NCBI GenBank assembly: GCA_964030475.1
Contig: CAXIPT010000001.1
Span: 22,226,776 to 22,290,775, forward strand
Length of the DNA stretch: 64,000 nucleotides
Direction: 5' to 3'
DNA from: Tethya wilhelma
Lineage: Eukaryota > Porifera > Demospongiae > Tethyida > Tethyidae
Shown: positions 45,528 through 58,300 of the stretch, one piece after another
Numbering within the stretch: the first letter of the stretch is position 1
How the letters are laid out: every line of letters begins with the position of its first letter
The notes under the pieces: generated by a model
What the model was told of the DNA's origin: nothing
Seen by the model: only the letters and a program-made list of their open reading frames with translations
Database searches by the model: none
Position numbers and translations under genes: made by a program

Positions 45528-48500
45528 ATATGGTTCAAGGGGAAATACTCTCTGTCCCTTATACAATTCCACAAGTATTGGTAGAGAAGGATCAAATGTT
45601 TTGTTTGGACAGGCCTTCCAATGGTATCCAGTATCAAGGAATGCTATGTTTTGAAGACTAGTAGCAAAAGTAGTACATTTGTACTGAAAGACATTAAACA
45701 GATCAAGTACTTCTTTCATGAGTGGTACAGTAAGCTGACTAGGAAAAGATCCTGATTGGATTAATGGGAAAATGTTTTTAGTTAACAGATCTACGTCAGA
45801 AATTGAGTTAACACCTGCATACTTCTCCAAAATTCTCACTTGATTGTGTGAACTTCGATTAAAGAGCAAAAGATTGGGAGGGATATTAGCGAAGCTGAGG
45901 TTAAAGTTAGCCTCTATGAGTAAAGCTTTCTGTGTAATTGACTGAGAAGTTACATTATTGACTGAACAGAGTATCTCACTGGAATTGGTTGCAGTCTTGA
46001 AAATCGGAATACTTTGAAGAACGACCTTCTGTTGGTAGTTAAAGCTCACAAGTGAGGAACGGCATAGGAAAGCTTGAAGAGCTTCTGCCTCATCGTTTTC
46101 GAATTTCACACTACTATAATGAGAAGCTTTAAATGCAGCATTCAATAAGCTTGATGGATCATATTTTGTGAGAAATTGTTGTATTTGCGGGTGATCGAGA
46201 AACGGAAAGTGTTGCTGCATTGAGTATCTTACTTCTAGTTTTGCTAAGGCATTTTGTAGTGGAATACTGCACTGATCATAGGAATGAATGTAAATAGGCG
46301 ACTGTGTAGATGTCAGTCTTACAACGTGAAAAGCATTGGGTGGTTGTTCACTAGGAAAAGAAACAGGGACAACAAGCTTTCCATTGAAATATGCCAAATT
46401 TTTGTCTCTGACCCAAAGCCAAAATTTTTTGAACCAATTAGTTGGAAAACTGCTGTGTGGTAACGACACCTCATGACTATTTTGCCATTCCTTTGGCTGA
46501 GCTTCATTTAACAATAAGGCTACAGCTTCTTCACTGAGAGGTAAAAAGTTGGTTATTTTTGCACTGGCAATGTTGTACAAGCTCTTTTGTAGCTGAGGGT
46601 CATTTGAGATATCAACAAGCTTGTGATTAAGATTTGGTAGTAAGTACGTGGGAAATTCTGAACTGCAAAGATACACATGAGAAATATCATACTGATAAAT
46701 ACTTTGGAAGGAAGTGAATCCCCCATTGGCAAGTGGAATAAGCTCGATGCCAATTAATTCAGAATACTTATTGTCGGAAAGACAATACATAAGTAGGTTA
46801 CACTTTTCTGCTGAGTTAAATGTTGTATAGCTCCAAGGTTTGGAATGTAACTGTTTTCTAAGAAGCTCTTGTGACACTTGCACAACTCGAAAATTTGTGT
46901 AATCAAGAGCGTCCCAGACTAGACTTGGAACATTAATAATGTTAAAACCACAGGAAGTTAAAACAGTGAAAACAATGAGAGGTAAATTCTCATCATTTGG
47001 AACAAAGAGTGTTGACTTTTCTGCTGCATTGACCCATTTATTTGACTGGTTAGAGAAAATGATTCGCTCTCTAAATAGTTGCGTCAGGAATGGTTGTAAA
47101 ATCACACTCCACTGAGTACCATGGATGGCTTTAACAGGTGGAATTATCTGGTAAAAGTGCTCAGGTGATACATACTTCTTGGCTTCAATGACTAATGTAA
47201 GATAGCATAAAGGCAGTAGCTCTTTGACTAGCAGTCGGTTCCAGTTAGCTGTTGGATCATTCTTTCTTTCTATACCAGGCCATTTTAAGCTTCGCCGATC
47301 ATCTGTCAAACCAAAAGTACCATTGACATGCACTGGTAGGCCTGAGGCTATCTCTACAGGCATAGGAAGGAAACAGAATATTCGGCCTCTTTTGGGGGCA
47401 TCATTTAGCTCTAGGGCAGCACCTACTAATGGAAAGGTACTTTGTTGTTGGCATGCTTCAAGCACCTCTTGTATCTGTGAACCTGCCTGATTGACAACTA
47501 ACCAATTGTGTGTGGTTAAATGTGTTGCTTTGTACATACAATCTGTGACCTCCACTTGGAACTGGCTTGTACTCTTAAGTATTTGTGACACCTTAAATGA
47601 ATCATGCTTATAAGCATTCTGGAGGTCTCTTTTGAATTGGGTACGGACTCTGTTGACTTCATCTTTGGAGTTGTCTGTAATGCAGGTTTTGAAGAGAAGA
47701 GAATGAACTCCATTCTTAGATATTCTGAAGACTTCAATTGAATTAACTGAACGCAAAAAGAGAAGCAAAAGCTTGGCCTCTTCTCTCAAAGCATCAATCG
47801 GTTCCTCTGCCTTTTCTGTGTTGTAGATAGTCTGGGATAGGTCAGAGGGAACAGTGCGCAGTGGGAATCGGAACAATGTATATGGATAGCTAGTCGATCT
47901 GAGAGAGAAATCAAAAGTGTTTTCAAATGGCTTCAGTGCATCAATTGCATGTTCTTGCAATGTGGTAAGCTCATACGACCTTCCTGGTTTTCCTGACCAT
48001 ATTTTTTCTCGTGGTTTAAGATAGGCAAGTCTGCCACCACTTATTATTGTTGGAAGATCTATGTATATTAGTAACATAATACTAAATAAATAAATATGAA
48101 CCAAAGTATGAAATCAAAAGATCAAAACTTGTCAATTCTCTTTGCATTAACCTATAATTATACCAATGTAGCTATTTGTTCAATTGACATGCCCTTCATG
48201 AGAAGATTCATGAATCATTGTCTCTCTCTCAACAATTTCCAGTATATAATGATTATGATACACACACTCATGCACACACATGTATCCGAATATTTACTTG
48301 CTTCTACCCCTGATGCCACTGGGCAGACTTGAACTCACAACCCTAGAGTTATGAGCCAGCCAGAGATATTAACCTCTCAGCCACACACAAACACATGCAC
48401 ACAAGCACACACCATTACCCACTGTAATATCTATAGCCTATTAATTGACACACACATGTAAACAAAACATGTACATACCTGTAACATGATAGACGGAATT

Positions 48501-50867
48501 AAATCCGATTCCAAACTCTCCAACTTTGAATGGATCTTTTACCTTGATACTCTGTTGTAGCTTTTGGATTCCTATCCAGTCTTCTTCTGAAAAGGCAGCA
48601 TCATTTGCTGAAATGAGGGCTGGACCTTGATAGTCCTTCAGTTTCTCATTCGGAAGGGAAGAAGTCCCATGCTGTCTGTGGTCAATGAAGAATTGGATCT
48701 TCTTGGCCCCAGCATCATCAGCATTCAGGATCATTTCCTATGATAATAGAAGTCAGTAAAGCCTATTTTTATTGACAAACACACTATTTAGGAAAGATTT
48801 ATGATAATTAAAACTTAAGCAAGTAATGTTGACATACTTTGAAGATTTGTCCATCAGGGTATCTTTCTAAGATGCTCTTGATAATCTCTGAGAGTGGGGG
48901 CCTCTCTTGCCCAAACTCTTCCCCAGCTACACTGTCACTTTTTCTGTATTGGTTATTCATATATTGATCATTAATTTGTCATGCATGAATGGTTACTAAA
49001 TAAATGTGGTGACATTATGCAGTTATGACATGCATAAGCAAAATAATTACAGGATAAATTTTAAGGTATGAATATGATAACAGTTTATTTTTTGCAGTTT
49101 ATGGAAGATGACCTCAAAAATACTGGCAATCCATGCAGGATTTCCTAGCTGTATTTCTTTCCCTAAACCACAAAAAATAGGTGATGTAAAACGTAATATT
49201 AATGCATGAAAATTTGAATCCATGGCCATATTAATATCCGCAGAGTCAAAATAAAAGGTTTCAGCTTAAATTATAGCCATCAAATTTTGTTTTACAGAAA
49301 GGTATTCTATTCAAACTGTTGTTAATTATAAGAGAGAGAGAGCTATTTTATAGAGTTTATTACCTTTGCAACCACCACCATGAATAAAGATTAAATTAAG
49401 TAAATAAATTAATACTACTAACCTAGACATTATTATATCTGAAGTGCTGTCTGGGGGTTGGAATAAAATGGGAGAGGTCTCACTGTTAATATTTGTGGAT
49501 GTACATGAAATAGGAGAAATCTCACTGTGGGCATATGGTAGAGTAGAAGGGGTCTCAATGTCATTAGCACAAGATTCTTGATGGAATTGTGTCATTGTTG
49601 CTAAACCATTGGTTGGTAGTTGTTGTTGGTATATGACAATAATACCATGACGTATCAGTGCACTCAGTTGTGAAGTAGTGAGAGGGAAAATTGGAGCTTC
49701 ATAAGATGGAAAGCTTCCAAAAGCCAGTTGTATGCAGCCTTCGTCAATATCAAGCAGACGGATGCATGCATGATCAAGTTCAATTATAGTAGCTATTTTC
49801 TTTTGAACAGCCCTAATGTCATTCATGGAAAATACAGCAGGCTTTTGTGTTTCAGACCGTGTACCAAACCACATTTCACCAATTACTTTAACTACTAGTA
49901 CTGGACCGGAAGAAGACTGACAGTTGATAGCTTTAGGGGGAATTTCAAAAATGTTTCTTTCACTAAACTGGGTAAATTTTTCTACGTATGATTTCAAATC
50001 TTTTTTGCATTCTAAGCAGTGTTCGTTGATTATCTTTTCCAGGATTCTGTAATTTATAAATGAGATATAGTCATGATGGATCAGAAATATTTGAATGTCA
50101 GATACAGTTGTTATTGTTTTTAACTCTTCACCATGCTCTTTCTGAATTCGCCTAGGAAGACCAACTCGACCAGAGGAAAAAATTGTGCATATGATATCTT
50201 TCACAGGTATTTTTTGTTCCTTTAATGAACTAAATACAATTTTTAAAAAGTTTTGGAAATCCTCAATCATTCTTTCTGTATCAGCTATAAGTTGATGCTG
50301 TAGTGTTTCCCTTTGAACCTCATTTAAATGATCGAGGTCGAGATGTGGAAATGACTTTTCTTGTTGTCCTGGGCATTTTGATGTATCCCTAAAGTATAAT
50401 TCAACACTGCAGTGTCCACAGGGACATTTGAAACCACAAGCTTCTACTTCTGTAGTACTTCTTGCAGAATCAGTGACTCCACTAGTTCTGCTCTCGGTAG
50501 GATCTACAACTCCCCATTTTAGATCACAAGCTAGCTTGGTCAAGTTCAATTCCTGGAGGATGCTGACAAAGTCATCAAAATGAGTAGCACTGTCCTTGAT
50601 TTTATCTAAGATCTGGCTCATGAGGATACTAGCCCTGTGATATTCATTCTGGTTCAGATTATCTGCTTGTATCTTGTTATAACTTGAGATAAGAGACTTT
50701 GAAAGGGCATGGACAGCAAACTCCACAACAACTGACCGTACACCACTTACTAGACGAGGAAAGTTTTGGACAAATACTTTGTACTGAGGAGATTCAGGTG
50801 TTTCCTCCACAGTAGGTGAAGCTACTGCAAGAGATACTGCATTTTCTGCTTTCTTTTCTACTTCCAT
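45528..50867 (-). CDS. CARD-sacsin fusion protein (gene D), C-terminus lost at transposon
   Basis: Exon 1 (50867-49423) starts at ATG (MEVEKKAENAVSL) and encodes a CARD-like death fold (about residues 35-130: ALSKSLISSYNKIQADNLNQ, RASILMSQILDKI) and a Cys-containing helical module of unknown function. It ends ATG TCT AG before donor GTTAGTA. Exon 2 (48943-48838) begins with A, giving MSRKSDSVAGEEFGQ, which aligns with gene C's start MSLSADEIAGEEFGQ. Exon 3 (48737-48479) carries the SRR1 ATP pocket but reads EMILNADDAGAK, with Leu replacing the usual Gln. Exon 4 runs from 48058 to 45528, ending at FPLEPY where the transposon repeat begins. The residues up to the TGA near 45465 are transposon sequence. 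All phases agree (2, 0, 1). The acceptor before exon 2 is pyrimidine-poor, so transcripts should confirm the fusion. Confidence 0.8.
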
Positions 50868-52360
50868 CGTGATTTTTCTATGTGCCGTTTCATGTCGAGG
50901 GACACGCCCCTTTTCTCTTATTCCCACAAGTATTACGTAAGTTTATTGGTCGTGCGCTCGTGCTCCGTGATACAGTTCAAAGGTCATTATCGCAGTCAGT
51001 GATAGGCATGCTCAAACAGTTACATGCTATAAATTATCTCAATGCTGGAGTGACTATAGAGTTGTTATTTCTGGAGGTTGGTTTACCTCAAGTGAATCAA
51101 TCTGCTTATAGGAATGCAGTTTCTTGTGATGATGCGATTTTTGGCACAATGCTACAAGACTGAATCATTGGCAAATTATATATGAATGGGTGAGGCTGGT
51201 GCTAAGCTCTTAAATTACAGAGTCACTCCACATTCTACTAAACAGGTAGAAAACAAATACAAGAAAGCAAAGGAACAGATGAAAGTACCGTATACTTCTT
51301 AAATAAAGTTTTTGCGGATAGCTGGCGGCACCATTGCAAATTTTTGTTGAATAAGTCAAAGTTTTACAGTTCTCTTATTGGAACTTGAAGTGTATACAGT
51401 CACGCCTATACAGTACAGCTATAGCTCGAGTGAGATCTTGAGCTCTACTTTTTTTTGGACTATATTTTATTTAAAAGTGCTGTAGACACTAAGCTAGCTA
51501 AAGCTAACAATGTAATATTATATGGTGCTACCTATATAGTTTACCACTGTTACGGCTCTGGTGGTGTTCTGTACATGTGTGCTCTGAGTCTGCTGAGCTG
51601 CAGCTGGTTTGTGGCAGCTATTGCAGTGGTACTTCTCTTAAAAAAAAGTTTAATGTGGACAGCACCTTCAAATTAACTGAACCAAGCCCAATATTATTTT
51701 CAGTTGACATGTATACAAGTTCAATGTATGTGTGCTACCATGCCTCTTTCTTAAGTACATACTTTTTCGTTGAATAACTTTGAAAATTCACTGATAGATT
51801 TTGAACTGCAAAAAACGCGAAACTTGAGTTAAGTAGTCTACCTCGAAAATTAAATGGTATAATACGGTATATGCAAACAAAGAAAGAAAAGTTTGACAAT
51901 TTGAGGTCAAGATTGACGACACAGTTCTTACTCACCAAAGGAGACAAAATAAACTGTCAATTAACTGGATATAATTATATTATGATCCTATTCACAGTTG
52001 TGATAAAGAAAGGAAGCATCATAACAGCTGTTTGAATGGCAAGTACATCACAAAAAAAACATTGTCTCATTTTAAGTTGTTTGTAGCAGCATGCAATGCT
52101 GAGGATGATTATGAAGATGAAAATGATTTTAAAGTGTACAATATCATGGTACAAACAAAACTATAACCAGATCTAGTAGATCTACAATCATACGTAACAT
52201 TCGAACACAAATCTACTCAAGAATACTAGTATCTAACTTCAAAAAAACACTTTTTTTCTTTATTGTATATATGTCAGTTACTATACTATAACTATAAACT
52301 ATTTAATAAAATTATTCATGTTAGACCTTTTTATTATTATAGACTAAGCAAACTATAGTT
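50868..52360. other. Intergenic region between genes D and E
   Basis: It is upstream of the CARD-sacsin gene and downstream of the E stop codon. No exon is supported; the sequence is AT-rich toward the right. It probably contains the promoter of gene D. Confidence 0.5.
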
Positions 52361-55300
52361 CTATTCATAAAGTGTTTGTACAACCTTCAAAACTTGCTGT
52401 GCATGCTCGTTTGCATTGTTTGCTTCAAATACACCAAACATTTCAGCTGGTGCTTTACCAGCTGGGCACTTATTCGGGTAGCGAGGATCTAGATAGTAGT
52501 TTTCAAGTGGAGACACATGTGTAACAAGTTCTGGTGGATCTAATTTTCTCACAGTTTGTAAGGCATAAGCATGCCTTGTGAGGTTGTGATCTTTCAGACC
52601 TCTTTCATCCAGACCGTTCTCCATGTACATAGCTCCTTTCAAGGCTTTCTCTGCAACTTGGTGTGCCATGAAGCAGACATGACCAGCAAGTTCAAAATCA
52701 CTTGGCTGTATTTGATCATGTAAAATTGTCAAAACACGAAAGTCAACAGTAGCTTGCCGTATCCACCGTTTACCTTCTAGTGTATCCTTCTTAGGCTGAA
52801 ACTGAAAACTATCAAATGGAGAATTGGTATAGGATCTTTCACTGTTTTGGGCTCTAAAATGTTGTTGCCCATAGTAACTACTTTCTTCTCCACTTCTAGA
52901 TCCTCTGTATCGCTCATGCTCTTGTTGATGAAAAAACTTGTGTTGTCCTGCAGTGTAGTTCCATTGACCGAATTGTTGCTGCCATCTTTCTCTTGGCAAG
53001 GGATTATCTGAGGATGCAGCCTCTAAACGTTCAATCTGTGTTACCAAATACTTGAAAATTTCTTCTGCAAATTGAGCATTATCTAGATTTTTGTCAGGAT
53101 GCCATTTGAGATACAATCGTCGAACAGCTCTCATTCTTTCTTCTTTGGGTAGCCTCCATATTTCCTTGAGAACACAATCTATTTGTTCCTTACAAGCTCT
53201 TACTTTAGCTGGATTATTTGTTGGTGTACTTGTATCTCTCGCTCCATCATAAGTTTGAACAGCATTTGAGCATTCTTGTGTTAGAGATGGTTTTGTTAAT
53301 CCTCTCAAAAATTTATATAAGTCGATGACACTTACGTTAATCCCTTCTTCATCATCATTTTGGTTAATAAAGATTTTGTATTTCATCTCAAATTGTGATA
53401 TGGTATCTAAACTTTCACCTTGAGGAAGAACTGCATGCACAATTTGAGCAAGGATGATTTCCCCATTTATGTTGTAGCCGACATATTCCATTGGGTAGAA
53501 AATGTTGTCAAGATCCTGATCAAGTCGGTGGTGCCAACATTCAGGGATTTTTCTACCCAGTTTCCAAACAGGGTTGTCAATTATGGCTCCAGCAATAGGT
53601 ATTTTTGCTCTTTGTAATACCTCCATAATATCATCTGAGGATTCAGCTTTCAGAAAGTATGCAACATGCTTTTGTATTTTGTAAATTGCTTGTGGTTCAA
53701 TATCTGGGAGTGTTTGTTTCATTAGTGTAATCAAAGCTCCTGCTAGTTCTTTGATAGCATATTCCTTTGATATGTTAGAAATACTTGTGTCTAGGTAGAG
53801 TGTGCACCCATTGACCTTGTTTTCAGACAAGAAATACTTGACTGTCTTATTACCAATTACTACTCCGTGTTCCTTATGGATTATCATTGTCTGCAGATTG
53901 TTAACAACAGTTATATCAACATTTGAGACTAATGTAGCCATTTGTGGTTCCAAGTTAGAACAATCACCATCATGGTAATGTTTGACCACACTCATTGTAG
54001 CAGTTACTAGAATAGGAATGGACAATGCCAGTTTCAGCTGATCAGCAACTTCTGCAGAATGATTATTATCAACCGCTTTGCAACTTGTATCTAATGTCTG
54101 CTCACAGATTTCTGACAGAGCTACGGGTCTTATGCATTTTGGCAAAAGTTGACAAAAATCGGATTCGTAAAATTTATACTCTTCAACTGGCAAATGTACT
54201 AATAACAAGTGTTCAGAACCGGAGAGGTCAAGTTTTCCTCTGAAACTTGGTTTGTCACGATACACAAGTTGTGTGGACTTGACTAGTGTTCCTCCTTCAC
54301 TAGGAAGAAATAGTGGATCCAATGCATTTTGTATGTTGGATTTACTCATTTGTTGACTTTTTGGGTTATTATGGCCTGCAAGTCTCCACAGAATATCATA
54401 TAATTCCTTCAGAGTAAATTGAATGCACCTCTTTGTGTTTATATCAATCTGTTGTTCTTCAGCATGTTCAAACGCAAGTTTAAGAACTAGCTGTAAATGA
54501 TGCAATTCAATTTTACTCTTAACACCTAACTTTGATAACAGCTGCTCAGCAACTGAATACAGGCTTTCAGGTAAAGCATGTAGAAATGGATGGCTCCACT
54601 GGACATCACATTTAAGAACACATTGAGGCTTGACAAGAACTACTTGCCTTGTGTTGATATGAGCTGGTGAACTATAAACTGGTATGCAAGGTATGTCTTG
54701 GAGAAGTTCAAAATCTAAGTCATTTTCAGAGAAATAATCTTCAAAAAAGCTAAAATGTGTTTTCACAATTTTCATCAAATCAGTTGCATTTATGGGACAC
54801 TTTAGTCCTTCAGGATAGTTGTAGAACAAAGTTTGGCTAGTAAATTGACTTTCTTCACAAAAGTGCTTCATATTTTCAATAACATCATCTACACAAGGTA
54901 AAACACACACATTTAGAGCTTGAAGAAGTCTTTGGATTTCAAGTTGTCCTAGTGTCTTAGTGTATGGTGACTGAATTACTGGTTTCACAGTCCATAAAAG
55001 AATTGCATTGTCGCCTGAATCAGTTGTTACATCACAAAATCTTGTCAATCCAATTATTTCACCATTAATCGAAATCATTTTGGTAGGAGTGGCAGCTGGC
55101 TTGAGCCAAGTTAAATTAAGAAGTTGTTTGGAATATACATAAGGAATCCTAGAAACTGCTTTCAAAAATGTGTGATTACTGTGCCATTTTAGTTCTGATG
55201 CTTTGTAGGAGAAAAGATAGTTTACCAGTATTGTTGATGCTTCTAGTGGATTGGAAGTTTGTCCATTTGCTACGTTGTTACAGAGTTGTAGATACTCATC

Positions 55301-58300
55301 AGTAGTAGGCGATTTATGTAAGCCTATCTTAATGAAAAAATCCATCCATTCTGAGCTTTCATACTCATTCTCAGTGAAATACTTTGGTAAGAATGAAAAT
55401 GTATCATGAAAAGCTGAAAAAATCTTCACTTGATGGCTATAATAGCATGAGGCTGGTTTAAGATCCTCATCATCTCCTCCAATGCAGCAAAGTGATTTTA
55501 GCTCTGCAAGAAAGTCTTGAGCAATTTTTTTCTTCTTTTTGAGTTCTTCATCAGCTGTTTTGACTCGAGCTGTTTTGACTCGAGCTTCAGAATTTGCTCT
55601 GTCCAATAAATAATCTCTAATGTGTCTTAAATGATCATATCTTTCTGTTTGTGACATGAAGTTAAATTTTGGAAAGATAAACTGGACATACAGCTCTTCA
55701 GGGGTTATGCTTTCTATATCTAGCTGCTCAGCTGATCCAAGCTTGGTCCAATCTCCATGTTGTACTACGAACACAGCATCAGTGTCGTTCAGCCATTTCT
55801 GATATCCAGATTTACAGACGTTGTTTGGCCACACAAAGGCATATTTTCCTTGAATTGATGCAAATTTTCCTTCGATGTTTTCAAACAATGGGAGTGACTT
55901 TACATGTTGTTTGCTTTTGTAGTCATGTCTGAAATCAATCGCACTTAAATAGCGAACAAGATCCTTAATGCTTGATCTAGTTAGCACTCTGGAAAGATTG
56001 TGATCATTATTAAGGAAAGAAATGTTTTTCAAGATAAGTTTTTGCTCATTGAGTTGAGGACAAGAATTTTGATGTCCCTCAACAACACTTTTGTCCAAGA
56101 ATGGCATCTTCATTTCATTAAGTAGTTTGCAAATAAAAAAATTTGGATCCTCTTGACTTGAAGGAACAACTGGCAAAAGTTGGCTCTGAGTAGAAATTAG
56201 ACGTCCATCTACTGTTAATAGTAAGGTCCAACGCTTAAGAATACATGACAAATAATGATTGAAAAAAGAGTCATTAGTAAGACATTTCCAAAGTGATCTA
56301 AGTTCACCTTTAGTAAGGTAATTTAAGTAGTACTCGATAATACAAATTCCTTCTAGCTCTGGTGGCAAGAATGTAGTGAGAATTTCACAAATGAACTCCA
56401 AACCTTCATTGGTCTCATTTGATAAGCTAGAATTCACAAAATATTCTAGTGAATACCCTATGCCTGTGAGCTTTGAATGAAGAAATTTGTCTGAGTTTAC
56501 AGCAAATAACTGACAGAAGTTAGAAACTAGCACTTTTTCGTTCTTTTTGAAACACCGTAAAATTCCATCGTTGGTCAAAAGAAGTGGTATTCCATATGGA
56601 TCAGACGGAAACTTATACACATCAGTCTCCACATCATGATACAAGATGTATTTGGTAAATTCTACAAAGTTTGAAACTGATTCAAATGGTGTTTCAGCAA
56701 TTACACAAGCAACAGGATAATGTTGAGAGGAAGCTTGCTTGTAGAATTCATACACAGATGCTGGAGTAGTTTCAAGGAGCTTTGGCTTATCTTGATCAAT
56801 AATGGAATCAAAGCTAATCTTCATTCTATAAGGAGCTGATGATATTTTCATGCCAATTTTCCTTAAAATTGGTCTTATGACACTGTTATCATGATCACGC
56901 AACAACAAAGATCTAGTTGTCCATATAAAAACCTTATGCAGGGGTGAAGTGCTTATTGGACGACACCACTGAACTTGTGATGGCTGATTGGCTTGGTGAT
57001 AAATAACTGCTAAGCATGGGGAATTATTCTTGTAGAGCACTTTGTACATAGTTTCTGCCAATTGAAACCACGGTTTTTGAAGAGTTGAAGTGGATATGTC
57101 AGGAAACAATTTATAGTAATTTTTAATAGAAACAAAAAGATGGTGAGTATCCACATAGAAAGTTTGACAATCCACCAAAAATTTTGCATAAGAAGATGCT
57201 ATAGCTACAAACAGTGCATTGTTCCATTCAGAACGTTCATCAGTCTCGTCTGGGTTTGTAGCTCGCCAAAGGTTTCGACGAGTAGAATTAAGTATGAAGT
57301 TTCCATTGATGTGCACTGGTAACCCACTTTGTATTGGAAGGGGAAGAAAGCAAAACACTTGACCATTTAGCCATTTTTTTGGGGAAAATGATGGCTGAGA
57401 AATTTTACTAGCTGTCATTTCAGTTTTAGAGTTGGCAGAGGCCTGAGATATACTCTTTGTTGTGTGTACATGTTTGACATTTTGCCTTTGAGAATCTGAT
57501 CTTATTATGTGTAAGACTGGCTGCGAACTTTTCAATGTTGGTGGTTGGATTTCCTCTGATTGTGAGAAACTACCCTCAGATCTAGACTGATGGCTCTCAA
57601 ACCTGTAGTTATCATTACTCGTAACAATTGGTGCTGCAATACCATGCCTTGGTTTCACTTTATCAACATACTTCCATAACTGCTGATAGTTTTCAATGTC
57701 ACCAACACCTTGTTGAATCAGCCACTTTTCTTCATCAACCTTTTGTTCAGTTGTACCACTTTTTGTAATATCTGACATGGTAAGTGGATACATAATCACA
57801 TGAGACCTGTTGCCAGTTTTGTTCTTGAAGGCTGATATATACTTTTGCAATTCCATTCGTTTTTTTTGATCAGCACTGTTAACATTTGTGCAAAAGTGAT
57901 TCTGAGTTGTTATTACTTGACTACTTTTCTCAATTGTACAGAATTTGAGTTCAGTAACATAGTTGAGAAACAGCATTGCGTCTTTCATTTTAGCTGCCCA
58001 GAGTCTTAGAAGATGGTTCATTTTTTCTGCTGTAAGTAGTTGTCTTTGACTATTGTCAACTATCTTAGAAATTTGTATTAACTCATCTGTGTGTCTCAGT
58101 GGGAACCGAAAGAGAGAACCCCTTGATAGTTCAGGAGGGCAATTTTCAAGATTACATTGTAGATAAGCAGATTTAATATCAGAAAAGGTTTCCCATAGAC
58201 CTTGCTTCAAATCATCATATCTCCTTCCAGGATCCATAGGATTAGCACCAGGTACGTATCTACAATGAGGATCCATTATGCACAGTGTTTCTCCACCAGT

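Noticed and set aside
51455..51777. Small plus-strand membrane-like frames
   Set aside because: Low-complexity AT-rich frames without splice support, homology that I recognise, or codon bias.
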